64,000 nucleotides of DNA from Watersipora subatra (Eukaryota; Bryozoa; Gymnolaemata; Cheilostomatida; Watersiporidae): positions 30,545,213 through 30,609,212 of the forward strand of contig NC_088717.1 of assembly GCF_963576615.1 (NCBI RefSeq), written 5' to 3'. Below, one piece after another: positions 12,401-27,400 of this stretch; position 1 is the first letter of the stretch, and each line of letters opens with the position of its first letter. The position numbers were made by a program, and so were the translations under genes. Below the pieces are notes generated by a model. The model worked only from the letters and a program-made list of their open reading frames with translations, did no database searches and had not been told where the DNA came from.

Positions 12401-15400
12401 ATGCATTACATAGTTATATGTAGGTGCATTACATAGTTATATGTAGATGTATTACATAGTTATATGTAGGTGCATTACATAGTTATATATAGCTGCATTA
12501 CATAGATATATGTAGATGCATTACATAATTATATGTAGATGCATTACATAGTTATATGTAGATGCATTACATAGTTATATGTAGGTGCATTACATAGTTA
12601 TATGTAGATGTACCACATAGATATATGTAGATGCATTACATAGTTATATGTAGATGCATTACATAGTTATATGTAGATGCATTACATAGTTATATTTAGA
12701 TGCATTACATAGTTATATGTAGATGCATTACATAGTTATATGTAGATGCATTACATAGTTATATGTAGAGGGCAAAGGCTAAACATTATGAATTAAGAAA
12801 TGAAGTGGCATAGCAACCTTAACAACACAGAATAACTTGGACAGCCATACCATCCTGGTAATATCAAGGCGATGATGATGTAAATTAAAAAGAAAACGGT
12901 GTTATGAGGTAGTACGAGGCACGAGACATACCTTATCAATGTACTTGAGACTTTGAAGGTTAGATACAGTGACAGTCTCAGCATCGTCCACTTTGAGATA
13001 AGTGTGCAGCAGAGTGGTAAAATCAAACACTTTGCTATCTGTAAAATAACATTTTACACAAACTCCGGTTATGGTGGTGGCGGTTGATTCAAAACCCAAA
13101 TACTTTGAAATCTAATGTGAAGTGAAACATCTTATTACACATTTTATTTACGCAAATGATTATGAAATTTACAAAGGTGAAACGCGCTTGATGAGACTTT
13201 TGAGCCCCACAGAATCAACAGTCACTGAAATATCGACATATTTAGCTGTTGGCGCTCATCATATAAGAGAGTTCCAGCCATAGAATTATCTCCCTTTAGA
13301 GTGATAACAACACAAGCGTTTCCGGTGCCAACAAGGAGCGTTTAGGCCACGCCCCTTTTTTGTGATAGTCAATCGTAGTGATTGACTAGATCAATAACAT
13401 CAGCCATGAGAATGGTTGGACAAGGATCATGAATTTCCAGTTAAGATAGTAATATGGAAATGAATTATGGAAATATCATGGAAATGAATTATGGAAATGT
13501 TATAGAAATAAAAATTGTGACATACACGTAATCCCTGGTACTTACATGACTTGCAAAGGCACTGAATAAATATTGTTAAGTAAGTGAGTTAATGCAATCA
13601 GTTACTCATAGATAAGATAGATAGTCATACTGGGGTTGTATTACATTAGTGTGATGGGAAGTTAATCGACTGCCATCAACTATGAGCTGTACTACCCGAG
13701 TTGCCCAAGTAATAAAAAAGTCTTTGGACAGAAAATTTAGTTTTATATAACATTTACCATTCTAACTTTTAAACTTCATATTATGAGAAATTATTTTTAA
13801 GCAGCTCAAATGAACTAAGAGGAAAAAGAAAACAATTGTAAACGTTTTCAAACTTTTTCAAACAACTACAACTTTTAAATTTCATATCATGAAATAAGTG
13901 TTTTGTTGAAGTAAATTAGGAAGAAAAATAAAACTGTAAATGTGTTTAAATGTAAAATAATTAGCAATTAATGGCTAAATATAATCTGTTTAGCTATGAT
14001 TACAATAAAAAATTATTTAATAACTAAAGTAATAAAAAGTCTATTTTATTTTTAAATAGTAATAATTTAGTATAATTAAGTATAATTTATTTTTATTTAA
14101 CATATAACAACTTTCAAACCTTTTGCTTGCTTACATCAAGCAAAGATGTCCACTAACTAGTGGACATCTTTGCTTCAAGTTAGTCTATGTATTTGATTGA
14201 TATGTATTGAAATCTAATATTACATGCAAGGGCTGTTTGTGGACTGTGGTGTCAATGAATCACTCTATCACCATACAATGTCAATACATTGTATGGTATA
14301 TCATTATATCATCAGTATATCATTGGAGTAACTGATTGCATTAACTCACTTACTTAACACTATATATTCAGTGCCTTTGCCAGTCATGTACATGTAGGTA
14401 TTGAATTGCTTTAAATAATAAGCATACCCTACAGGATGAATTTATTCGCGGAGTTATATTTCGCGAAAATTGTCTTTTTATGCATATTCGCGGATGAATT
14501 TATTCGCGGCTGAAAACTGCCGCTCTCTAGGAAAAGTTAACTCTATTGCGGCTGGTACTAGTTATCCCTACGCATGCGCACACCGCGTGTTCCAGTGTAT
14601 ATTTAGCTTACAACTGCGAGGCGATCATGCTATTCTACGGTAAACTATTTTTGCTGCGTCCAGAGGTTTTCACGAATATTCATCGCTTTGGAGGCCTTTG
14701 ATAAGCCAACAACTTGTGGTAAGTATGAGTTTTTACATTTACTAATTTAGTTGAATTTTACTTTGGTTATTCGGTGAAACGCAATACTACCGTATTTTTT
14801 TCATCCCTACTGCTTCATTATTTGTTTTAGTGTGAGAGAGATTTTTCATCATACACCGAAGAACAATGATTGCAAGAGTGGTAGATGTCATTCTTAGAAG
14901 ATCACCAATCATTCAGGGAGGTCTTGAAATTGAAGTAGAAGTGGCTGCAGCTGCTAACGAGGAGAATATATCTGTTTTAAAAAAGGAACAAAAACGTCTT
15001 TACGAGCACAAATCTTTGGCCAACCGGCAGAACTTTACAATAGTAAGCCACGAGGAGAGTTCTGATGATAACTTTCTTACCAGTCATGTAGTAGCGAGAG
15101 AATCGCCTTTAACATCTACCCAAGAAAATGACAGAGCTGCTATTACCAAAATAACTAGTCAGAGAGCACCATTACACGCTAGTATTCACTTATCAAAAGT
15201 AGCAGTTTAATATTATTGCTAGATAACCGCCATAATGACTAAACTGTTCATATTTACTCCATTCATCGTTTGTAAAATTTTATTTGCATTTGAAATATTA
15301 TATTTGTACACTCAAGTTTGTAATAAAGTATAATATATCTATACATGAAAGGAAATATATAATTTAATCATGTTTGCTGCAGCGATATCAATGAGTTGTT

Positions 15401-18400
15401 GTCGATGAAGGGGTCTAAGTTGACTGGTTGTTTCTCTGCCAATATTCCTGCCTTGATGAATATTACTACTTGTCTCTAGTTTTCGTACTCGAAGTAGGTT
15501 GTTTCATTCTCAATCTGCAGTAAACACAAAAAAGAAAAAAATATTAACAAGTGTTAAGGAAGTACAAAAACAATAGCTGAGGTATTTAATGAAAGCGATC
15601 AGTTTTTAAACAAAAGAATTAACTAATGCAGTTAATTATGGAAAAACCTATCTGCACTGCAAATCAATTACATACCAAAATGTCCAGATCAGAATCATGA
15701 TCGTCCTCAACTTCGGTATTAGAGATTGATGGAGTTGATTTCAATGTAAAAAGACTAGGAGAGATTTTTTGCGATAACGAAGCCATGCCGAATAACTTGT
15801 GAAAACCTTGAATAATTTTGTAAAGTTTGATGCAATGGCAATAAAACTCGAAGCCCGGCGATGATTTTAAAAAAGTTTTGGAACTAGACTCTGTTTAGTA
15901 CTTCTGCCTAGTGGCTATTTTTGCGATGACGCCATTCTGCATATCTTGTGACAACCTTGAATAATTTTGTAAAGAAATGTGATGCATTGGCAATAATGTT
16001 AGCTCAAAGCCAAGGCAATGATTTTAAAAATGTTTTGAAACTCAACTACGTTTAGTATTTATATTAAAAACCAGCCTAGCGGCTAGTTTTTAATTTGATG
16101 CAGTAGTTATTCTCCCTTGTGATTAAAAATAGAACTAATTATTCACGGAATTTTATAATTCACGGAGTTGTCTGTTCGCGAAATTGCGAATTTTTATAAC
16201 CAACGAATATTTTCATTCTGTACGGTACTGAGCTTTTTATTGGCCTTTCAATTCACGTGAGAACATCACGTGACAAAACAATAACCAAATGGATTGACTA
16301 CATCAGAAAAATAAACAGATTCCAATCTACGGCGACTTTTCGTTTTTGAGCTTTTAAGAGCTTGTAATCACATTTCCACATACTTTGCACTTACATGTAC
16401 AACACAGCACAGCAAACTGTTGAGTTGTCCTACCTTGATTAGTGACTGAGAGTGAACAACTCAGACCATTGGTTTTGGAAATTGTAACATCATAAATGAG
16501 CTTGAATTTATAATTCCACATAGCCTCAGAGATCTCATTGTTGATGAGAATGAAACGTGCACTGCATCTGCCATCTGCAATCTATAAAAAATAACCAGTT
16601 TGTTTTTAACAACATTGAAATTGGAACAAAGGCACATAAATGATGACAGTAAAATGGTATTAACCGTATTATACATGATCTATACATAAATCATAACCAA
16701 ACTACGCATTTAGTTTTTGTCAGATGCACCTTGGCTAAGTAGCGACAACTTAAAAATACACAATGTAATACAGTAGACACTGTCACAGCGTAAATACAGT
16801 AGACACTCTTACGGCGTAAATACAATAGACACTCCTAAAATGTAAATACAGACGACACCCCTACAATGTAAATACAGTAGACACTCCTACAATGTAAATA
16901 CAGAAGACACCCTTCAATGTAAATACAGAAAACACCCCTACAATGTAAATACTGAAGACACCCCTACAATGTAAATACTGAAGACACCCCTACAATGTAA
17001 ATACAGTAGACATTCCTACGGAGTAAATAATCCGTTCCGAAAATGTTTACATTATAGGGAACTGGTGGTGCTTTCCGGCTTTGCCCGGACATTAACAATC
17101 AGCTTATAAACAATGAAAAGTAATGATAGTTGCCTGCCACTTGCTATTAGCCTGGCTCGATGACAATGGAAAATTTGAGTAAGCTTACTAAAGAGAGCTA
17201 TTTGTCTCCGTGATGTTACACAATCACCCTGCGTTGTACGTAAAGCCAATGGGCAATTGCTCCCATATACCAACAAATATCAGCTAGCAATCAAACCAAT
17301 ATCTGTGGCCTAATTAGTACGGCCTCGAACTGGCGCACGGGAGGGTCTGAGATTAATCTTCTTCGATACGGATTCGTTATTCCAAGATTTTTATAACTAT
17401 CACCTGAGGGACACACACACCAACATTGAAAAACATATATATAAATATATATATATATATATACAGTCAAACATGGATAACTCGAACTTCAAGGGACCGA
17501 GCAAAAGTGTTCGAATTATCAGAGCATTCAAGTTATCAGAGCACTGTCACAAGTCCATATATTTACTTATTTATTAGTAGATACATGTACATATACAAAC
17601 TATAATATAAATCAAAAGCGCAAATGGCTTGTTTCAAATTAAATGCTTCTAATGTAAAGTTTAAAACGTTTTCATGAAAAAGTATAGAGATTTTTCTATC
17701 ACTTGAGATTGGTTTGTTGTTTGAGGTGATGTTATTGCCAGGACGTTTTTCAGATTGACATTGGCAAAACTTGATCGTTGTTGAAATGCTCAAAAGAAAA
17801 GACATTTTTTTCTTTTGGGGTTTTACCTACAATCAATTTTGCCGTTTTTTCTTGAAGTTTATGCAGATTACCTTACTTTACTTGGGATTCGTTAAGAGCA
17901 ACACTCCGAGGCAGTTCAATTAGAACTTTTACGAGGTTTTACGGTACATTCTATATCACTCACGCTTTTTTAATAGATACTTATTGAATGTACACACGTA
18001 TTCTGTGTTTAGGTCAAACGATGAATAGTTTTTTGTAGCTCAGACAATGTATACGTTTAATTACAACATTTTTTAAGACGTTTTAAACATTCAACATTCC
18101 GACGTTGATTCAACACGGAATCAACGTCGGAAAACTATTCATCACGGGCTAGCCAAGTCACACACTCAAGGATTTTCGCCAAGCACATACAAAACAACAT
18201 GCGATTTTTGTTTTGTATGCGCGTGGCGAAAATTCTTGCGCGCGTGACCCGGCTAGCCCGTGCTATTCATCGTATCGCAGTATAAATCAAATTTCACCAA
18301 ACTTTTAGAAAAGTTGTTGACAAAACTATTTTGCCGATGGTGGTAATAACGACGCTTATGAATTACGAAAAGATGAAGTTTACCTCTATGGCTTTGAATA

Positions 18401-21400
18401 AAGTGATTTTCTAAAGCGAAAACAACCGTTTCGGTAGCTGTTAGGCAAAAAAACAGTTCGAATTAACAGTGTTGAGTTCGAGTTATCTATAGCAATTTAT
18501 CATTACGTGAGAACGGACCAAAGGAAATGTTCGAATTAACCATGTGTTCGTGCTATCCGTGGACGAGTTATCCATGTTTGACTGTATATATATATAGACT
18601 ACCCTAGGACACTTTCTTTTCGCTAGTATTTAGCTTTGTGAGTAGCACACAGAGTAAAATTTCGCTGCAACTTAATTTCGCGGCTCTGATGAGTGCGAAA
18701 ATATAGTGAATATAGCTGTAAAAATAAATGCAGTGGAAAAAAACAGATTACATTTCTCAGGTCCAGTTCGCTAATAAGAAAAAAAATTCAATTTGGGACT
18801 AGTTCGTATTTGTAAACCGCAGGTTGAAATGTGTGGTGAGATCAGTAATTCAAGTTGATCACTTGCTGCCATTTGTTTCTTGGACTATCAATGACATCTA
18901 AGTCCCTCCCGCCGTGACTTTCACACTCGAGTCCGAGAAGAAGAAAATAGATAGGTAACAACCAACTTCACAACCAAAACTGTATAACCCTTTCGCTGCC
19001 ATAAAGGCATTTATGCCGTCTTCTAGGGGCCACTGCCATAAACGCATTTTTGGACTTTCTCAACAATTGTGGGGTAACCTGATTTTATTATTCGTTGACC
19101 ACATAACCCACGGTCTTTAAGTTTAATGAGGTTGACAGTGTTGTTCGAAGATTTCTCTATAAAATCAGCCTAAAACAACAAAGCAATTTTAAACTTTTGT
19201 TTGAGAATTTATAATCTAAAAACAAACATTTTTGTGTGAGTTCATTAACTACCGCCCGTGCGAGTCATAAAACAGGTAATTAGTTTATGATGACATTATA
19301 GCCAATTAGGATTTAGATTTTCGTGATTATACAGAAAATTAAAGTAGCAGCACTGTCTCTGACAGTGGTGAAAGTAATAGTTTTGTAAGATTGTTCTTCA
19401 ATTTTATGACTTCACCTACCAGACTTTCATCCTCATCAGTTACAAATTCGGTGACTAAACTGGTATCATCTTAATTTGCTTTGCCATGCTGCTCAGTCAG
19501 TGTATTAGCTATAATGAGTTTACCAGAAATTTCCCATTGAGCCCAACCACAGACAAAAATTGCCTGCATTTCTAATATTACGATTTTATTGCGGTTATCA
19601 ATGAACAAAGCTATTTAACTTCGCGTTTTCCCTCGTTCGTTATGATAGTTTAGTTTCGCTCATGAAATTTTCGCGAGAGGATGACACCGCGAAAATGCGA
19701 AAGTTAGATGACGTGAATACATAAGTGTCCTAGGGTAGCTGTGATTCTAGCGCTGCCCTAGGTATTAAAATCAGTTTAGAAGTAATACGAGTTGCCTGGC
19801 ACATTGCCAATTGAAAATTTGAGTAAGCTTACTAATGAGAGCTATTTGTGAAGTTACGCAAAGCTGTTGGATATTTGCTCCCATATAGCGACATGTATCA
19901 GGTAGATAACAAATCAATCTCTGTGGCCTAATTGGTACGGTGTTAGATTGGTCAACGGGAGGGTCCATGATCCAATCTTTTTTGGTACGAATTCTTTATT
20001 CCAAAATTTTAATAGCTATAGCCGGAGGGACACATGCACACAAAATTTGAGAAATATATATATAGATTTACATTATACGAACAGCAAAGTACACTGTACA
20101 TGCAAACTGCCTAATATGTTTCCAGATCTTCTTAAAATCACCTTTGGCACTTACAATTGAAAAAAATAAATTAAAGTTTTCAATTTATTTAATTTAATGG
20201 CTGTACAGTAACTGTGGTATTATTGAGTTATTTATATTGACAGCTTTTCTATTTTTTATCAGTTTCACAGGGATCATCATAATGGCAATTTTAAATAAAA
20301 TTTAATGGGAGCGCACACCTTCAATGTCAACTCACACCAAATTTTCATATAATTAGCAAAGCTTACTCTTCAAAAAAATCATTAAAAACATTTTATATGA
20401 TAGAAATAAAGTAAAACAAAAATATATTTTTACTATAGTAAGAACAGGATCTGTCTGTTTGTCTATCCATTGCCATGGTTAGATAGTTGAATAAAAGATA
20501 ACTTCCAACTCATGACATTTAGATTTGTGCAGCAACACTGCACCAGTCAATCGCCCTTAAAGGTTGACTTGCAACAAAATTCACAGTTCAGTTATTTAGG
20601 ATCAGAAAGTTCACCGAGTCTTACTCTGCTGTGTTTTAGGTACAAAATATGTAAAAATGTGATTACAAACTCTTAAAAGATCAAAAACGAACAGTTAATC
20701 GCAGCCATCACAAAAACGCTGTAGTTTTGGAATCTCTTTATTTCGAAGATGCACTCAAACATTGTGGTTGTTTGACACGTGATAACGTGACATTATCACG
20801 TTATCACGTTATCAATTTCACGTTATCACGTGAAATTAAAAGCCAATAAAAGGCTCAAAATAAAACGTCAATAGCACTAGTTTATGCTAGTACTAGTTAT
20901 GCTAGTACTAGTTTAGCACTAGTATCAAATATACATGTAGACGCTCGCTACTTGACAGTTTCGTTTCAGCCTGGTCTAATGAGCTAGTTTAAATCTGATC
21001 ATGTGACCCATACTTCTTGCCAAACCGCGTGAACAATTTCTGCAGCATTTTTCGACTATCACAGGTGACCAACAGGCTTGTCATGTTGATCAGAAGATGA
21101 TATGCACTTTTTCGAGCTAAGGTTAAAAAATTAAACGATTTTTACGGTAGGCTTTGAAATATCAGTTCTCAAAGTGACAGCATTACAATGATGATGAAAT
21201 AGACACGCATATGGACAAAAGACTTGGTTTTATTGTATACGTGAAGTATATTTGTGGAAATATTTTGACGAATGAGGATGCATGAAAGTGTAAACAGAAG
21301 CCATCGAGCTCAAATACGTCCCATTTGCGCCGTTCTGGAAAGGGATTCCAATCTATGGCGTTTTCGTGAAGGCTGCGATTAACCGTTCGTTTTTTAGCTT

Positions 21401-24400
21401 TTAAGAGCTTGCAATCACATTTCCACATATTTTCCACCTACAACACAGCAGAGTAAGACATGGTGGGCCTTTTGATACCAAATAATCGTAATGTGAATTT
21501 TATTGCAAGTAAACCTTCAAGTGCTTCCAGGAGATGTGCAGCAACTGATTCTCTGTGCTTTATTGACACCTGAAAATCTCTCTCAGCGAATTTGACTGCA
21601 GGGTACTTGTGCATATATAGTAGACTAGCTAGATGCCCTGGTGTTAAAAATCAATGTATAAACAATGAGAGGTAATGAAAGTTGTCTGCCACTTGTTATT
21701 AGCCTGGCAATAGACAGGCTAATAGCAAATTATCCATTGCCAATGGATGTTTTGAGTAAACGTACTAATAAGAGCCAGCTCTTCTCATGATGTTACACCA
21801 TCACGTTGCGTTGTGATGGAGAGCAGTAGCGTATAGAGACATACATGGATAACATAGAAACATGGATAACTCGCCCTCGGATATATCGAACACATGGTTA
21901 ACTCGAATGGATTTGCTTGGTCCGTTCCCACGCAATGATAAATGGCTTTATATAACTCGACCTCGGCAACGTTAACTCGAACAGTTTTTTGCTGAATTCA
22001 CAAACGTGGTTTCCGTTCAATTTATTTCGAACAAGTTTCCACTAGTCGCGGAGCTGAGTCTACTCTGCTTTCATAATGAACGTGCTTTTTATACGCGTAT
22101 AGTGTACATATAATTTCCCCCGTACCGTATAATGGAACCGAAAAAGAAATCGTATAAAAATGATTGATAGGGTCGCTAAGACGTTCGCTTAGTTACAGCC
22201 AAGCTATAAACGTTAGAAGGTATTAGCGATAAAAATTTAATAAAGATAGACACAGCATGCAAAAGACATATTGTAACAGTGATTATATGCGGATACATAA
22301 AGATAAAATGTCACAAATAGGCTCGTGGCTTGGCATCCGCTACAACAGACATCCGCTTTACGATGGCATCAAAAGCTATCAGCATTATCAAAAAGAGAAA
22401 ATCTTCCAAAAAGTACAGTGTCAACATGGATTAAACAAAAAGAAAGAATAAGATCGTTATGTGACCAAAATTCATCAAGGCTAAAAGATCGTTCAACGTC
22501 GCACGATGATTTGGATGGTGTATTATTGACTTGGTTTAGACAAGTACGCAGTGAAGGCGTACCTATCGATGGGCCAATTTTGTTACAAAAGGCTAACAAG
22601 TTTTTAAGGACTAAAATAACTGTTTAAAATCTATTTCTACAATAAGTCACACTGTTGATCTTTGTCAAAAAAATACCTTGTCACAGACAACACTCGATAA
22701 GTTTTTTAAATGAAACAACTGATCAGATGCAAAGCATGCTTTTTTGCATTGGTCATAAATGTTTACTTATGTCCAGTTTTAAAAATTATCAGAAAGAATA
22801 GATATTTTTCTATTGGGCTGAGATTTGTTTGCAGTTTTAGGTGATGTGACTGACAAAACGTTTTAAGATTAAAATTGGCAAAATTGATCTCGAGTAAAAC
22901 ACTCAGAAGAAAAAATGTCTTCTGAGCGTTTTAACCGCGATTAGATTTTGCCAATTTTGATCTGAAAAAGTTCTGGCAGTCATATCACCTAAAACAACAT
23001 ACAAATCTCAAGTGTATAAAAATATCTATTTTTTCTGATAAATCCTTTAAAACTCTACATCAGATGCCTTTTAACTTACAACAAACAACCTATACTTTAG
23101 TTTTATATATATACATGTAGTTTGTATATGTATCTACTGATAAATACATTCACTTGTGACTGTGCTCTGATAACTTGAACGCTCTGATAACTCAAACACT
23201 TTCGCTCGGTCCTGTGAAGTTTGAGTTATCCACGTTTCACTGTATATCGCCTAATTCATTCATCAAACTTGTGTGGCTGAATTTGTAAGGTATCGAAAAG
23301 CGAATTGGAGGCTCCAAGATCAAATTTTCTGCAATATGGATTCTTTATTCCAAGGTATTAATAATGGCTATAGCTGGACAGACACACATACACAAATTTT
23401 GAGAAATATAGATATAACCCTATAATGCATGTTGTTTTCTATCCCCAGTGCTGCAGGAGAGAAAGGGATGTTTTCTATCCCCAGTGCTGCAGGACAGAAA
23501 GGGATATTTTCTATCCCCAGTGCTGCAGGACAGAAAGGGATATTTTCTATCCCCAGTGCTGCAGGACAGAAAGGGATATTTTCTATCCCCAGTGCTGCAG
23601 GAGAGAAAGGGATATTTTCTATCCCCAGTGCTGCAGGAGAGAAAGGGATGTTTTCTATCCCCAGTGCTGCAGGAGAGAAAGGGATATTTTCAAAACTGAC
23701 TGCGAAAAATGTGGTTATTCAAATTAAATTTGGGATCTTACACCAACTTGACACTTTACGCTATATGGATTTTTTACGTAGTACAAAGCAAATATTGTAT
23801 GCAAATTTTTTATACTATGTAGAATTTAGGTTAGAGGAAGTCTACTTTTTAGGAATGTCGGCTGTACCTTATATGCATACACACTACCAGGTTTTAATAT
23901 TAAGGCATTCTGAAAATCAGGGTTGCAACGCATTAGAACTATACTGCGCCATTGCAGTGCAATACGCTGTAACTTTACAGTGCATTACAACTTTCTAATG
24001 TACTGTAGGCATTTACTGTTACTGCAGATCCACTCCTACTGCTAATTGCCCACTGTGACCACTGCATATTGTCAACAGCATTCACTTTTCATTACCTGAG
24101 ACTCAACAATTTATGCAAACTGTTACTGCACATTACTTCAAACACTTGCAGTTTCGTGTAATGCAACTGCACATTAGTATGAGGCTGATACTGTGGATCA
24201 ACTGACACTTTCTAAAGTACACACTTGTCAGATGTTATGTTTAACAGCTCATGAATTTGTGCCAAAACTGAATTTAAACCAAAACTGTCATGTGCAATTT
24301 TTATCGTTTTTATTAGGTAAATCAGCCACGCTGATTCCGATTTTTTAATCAACATAAAGATTGGTCCACTAACCTTTGAAGTCATTTAGGCTTCTTTAAA

Positions 24401-27400
24401 GTGTTTCAATATCCGTTTCGAAAACAACACAATTGGCATTACAAGCTCCGCCCATAAATATATAACAAAACCTAGCTTTTTCAGGAACGGAAATTAGGAA
24501 TGTTTAGTCCGATTTAGAATAATAGAGATGGGTGTCTTAAAACCCAATATTATCTAAATCCAGCCTGTAAAATAATCTGTCTTTTATGAAAGGTGTATAA
24601 ACTATTTAAAATTGCTCGTAGTTTGTTACATGATGCTTGAATAGGCTGAACGCCGAGAAAAATGAGCTCAAAAAGCGAGGTTTTATCAGCGTTATTATCG
24701 TTATTATTAGCGTTATTATTAGCGTTATTATTAGCGTTGTTATCGCGCTTTTTTAAATATGCAATGATAAATAGCTTATCTACCTTTCAAAAAAGACAGA
24801 TTATTTTTAAGGCTGAATTTAGATATTGATGGATTTTAAAATACCCATCTCTATTATTCTAAATCAATTTAAACATCCCTACATAACTTCTGTTCCTAAA
24901 AAGCTAGGTTACGTCACGTATTTATGGGCAGAGCTTGTTGTGCCCACATCGTGTTGTTTTCGAGACCGATATTAAAATGCTGTAAAAAAGCCTTCATTAC
25001 TCTGAAAGTTAGTGGACTAATCTTCATTTTGAATACAAAATCGGAATCAGCGTGTCTGATTTACCTAGTAAATACGATAAAAGTTGTACGGGACAGCTAT
25101 GGTTTAACTTCCTCATAATTTCAGAATAGGGCGTAAGACATTAACTTTCTGATGAAATTGGGGCCACTCTATTGTATGCTCATTAACATTATATTTCAAA
25201 TCACAATTGATTATCATCTCAATCATATACAACATGCTAATCAATGTTTGCCCACTCATACTCAAGGTTGAGCAGCATTACCGCCTTACAATTGTGTTGT
25301 GGTTGCATCAAAGTCAACTCAACACTTGATTCTGTGATGAGTTTTCACAAAAAAGTGCTGTGCATGTATGTACAGTGTAATGCAGAAGTTCCTACTGAAT
25401 TTAGCACTGTGAAATGTACACTGTGCAGTAGGTAATACCGTCACAGTACCGATACTGCCTACCGTATATCGAAAAATACTGTAGTTGTACTGCATGTATA
25501 CTGCATAATGCACAGTATTAAAAGAAAGCACGGTAATTATATGCATGGCTATGACTCGCTTTCTACTGCACTGCTAATGCAACTAATAGATATTCCAACA
25601 AGAGGCTGCTGCATCTGTAATGCATTTTATTTGTGTGCCTCGGTGAGTACTTATTACTGACCAGTTATGATTTTTTGTGATAGTCACAGCCCTGCTAGAA
25701 ACTAGACGTTTGACTAGCGGATTGTATAGTTTGGAGCAGCTGCTAAGAAACAGACCTTTTTAGAGTACAAGTCCCACATAGAGATTCTCGCAAAGCCGTG
25801 TTGAGGACCAAGTTTCCACGGTCCGAACTGAGCTGGTCAAAAGAAATGTGAGCAAAATTAATCAGAGCTAGAATCCTGCTAGATAAAGAAGCGGCCTCTG
25901 CTCTATAGAAGCACAGCAACAAGGACAAGTACAAAGTATGGTACTGAACACTAATCTAGTATGGTACTGGACACTAATCTAGTATGGTACTGGACACTAA
26001 TCTAGTATGGTACTGGACACTAATCTAGTATGGTACTGGACACTAATCTAGTATGGTACTGGACACTAATCTAGTATGGTACTGGACACTAATCTGGTGC
26101 CGTCACTAATCATTGAACCGTAATTACTAATTACTATATATAATCTAAGTTATGTTTATTCTGACCTGTTTATTCTGTACAAAAAACAATCTTTTAAATA
26201 TTGTAACTGTTGCAGCATTGACATACTCAGACGGGTGGTAATCGCAATAAAAAACATTGTCATTAATGTAGAGAGCTTTTGGAAAGCTAGGCAAACCACT
26301 GAGTCCATTGTATGCCTTAAGCCTGGTTCCCATATACGTCACAAAGCACCAGCAATAGCGCCGCAAGCTATTAGCGATGAAATGGAAACCTATGGGCCGG
26401 GTGCCGCCGACGACGGCCGGTAGTTGCCGGCAGCAATGTAATAGTTTAGCGCTGTTCAAATTTTGCAAAAGGCCGAAGGCAAAACCTTCCCGAAATGCAC
26501 TGTACGTGTGAAGGTCACCATTATAGAAACGGCATGGCAAGTGAAAATTTTATTTGATTACGGAATTATGTTTAGCGATGTAGCTTTTATGTGAACAGAT
26601 GCCGCCAAACCTAGCGTCGCAAGCGTTTTGCTGCGTAAGTTACTGCCGGAGTCTCGCAATCAATATGGGAACAAGCAGGGCCGTATCCTCCTAGGGGCAG
26701 TACCATTTTTTGAGGCTAAAAATCCTGGAATTCACGTCATTTTTACTTGATTTTAACGCATTGGCTGGGGAAATGACCAAAATGTTGTTTATCGGTTGCG
26801 TGGGGAAACGACATTTATGACGCTTTCGGTAGACGTTTATAAAGCTGCCATCTAGTAACGTTAAACAAAGGATATGAATGCTAGTAAGTTTTAAATATCA
26901 TCAACAAGATATCAGTCGATAAATTACAATATGAAACGATTATCCGAAAGGCATTGCTTTGTGCTAAAAGCTAAAGAAATCGTGCCTCCTTGGAAAAAAA
27001 TAAAAGTTGGAAAAACCAGTCAACAGCGGCTTGACTTTACGGTAAAATAAAAGATTATTTGATCCTGCGATCGTTAGTGATTTTGTGTGTGATCAGAATA
27101 AAAATAATTTAGATGATAGAAGTGATGTAAACTTTTTAGACTTTTATTATACTTGGAATATACAGAGAAAAACTATCGTTATGGTTGCTCGACCGACAAC
27201 GTTATAGCGTTGGACTCTACCAAAAAGAATGCTTCCAAGCATTTCATACAGAGACAATTGTACATGGTTGCATTGTTTGTAGTAGATACGTAAATGAATG
27301 CTTATGTACAAAATATTTTGGTCATAAAATAAATTTATGTTTGAGCTATGCATGTAACATGCATGATTTAAGTTTGTGCTATGCATGTAACATGCATAGC

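Larger units (their letters stand above)
14427..16225. mobile_element. TA-flanked 1.8-kb element carrying two small convergent ORFs
   Basis: The ends are inverted: CCCTACAGGATGAATTTATT on the left and CCGTACAGAATGAAAATATT read inward from the right. TA lies on both sides (14425-14426, 16226-16227). Subterminal sequence is rich in TTCGCG motifs on both sides. Within the right half, a ~130-bp block is duplicated (about 15785-15910 and 15928-16070). TA duplication suggests the Tc1/mariner/pogo group, but no transposase is recognisable. Confidence 0.75.
21615..23412 (+). repeat. Dispersed tRNA-like repeat, copy 3, split by a Tigger element
   Basis: The 5' part is 21615-21852 (gttgtctgccacttgttatt, gagtaaacgtactaataag). 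The 3' part is 23245-23412 (tgtggctgaatttgtaagg, ggattctttattccaagg, cagacacacatacac, atatag tail). The order matches copies 1 and 2 once the 1.4-kb Tigger element between them is ignored. Confidence 0.5.

Noticed and set aside
26145-26540. 131-codon minus ORF
   Set aside because: Crosses the end of a TIR element and has no family motif. Epimerase exon 3 is at 25756-25832 instead.
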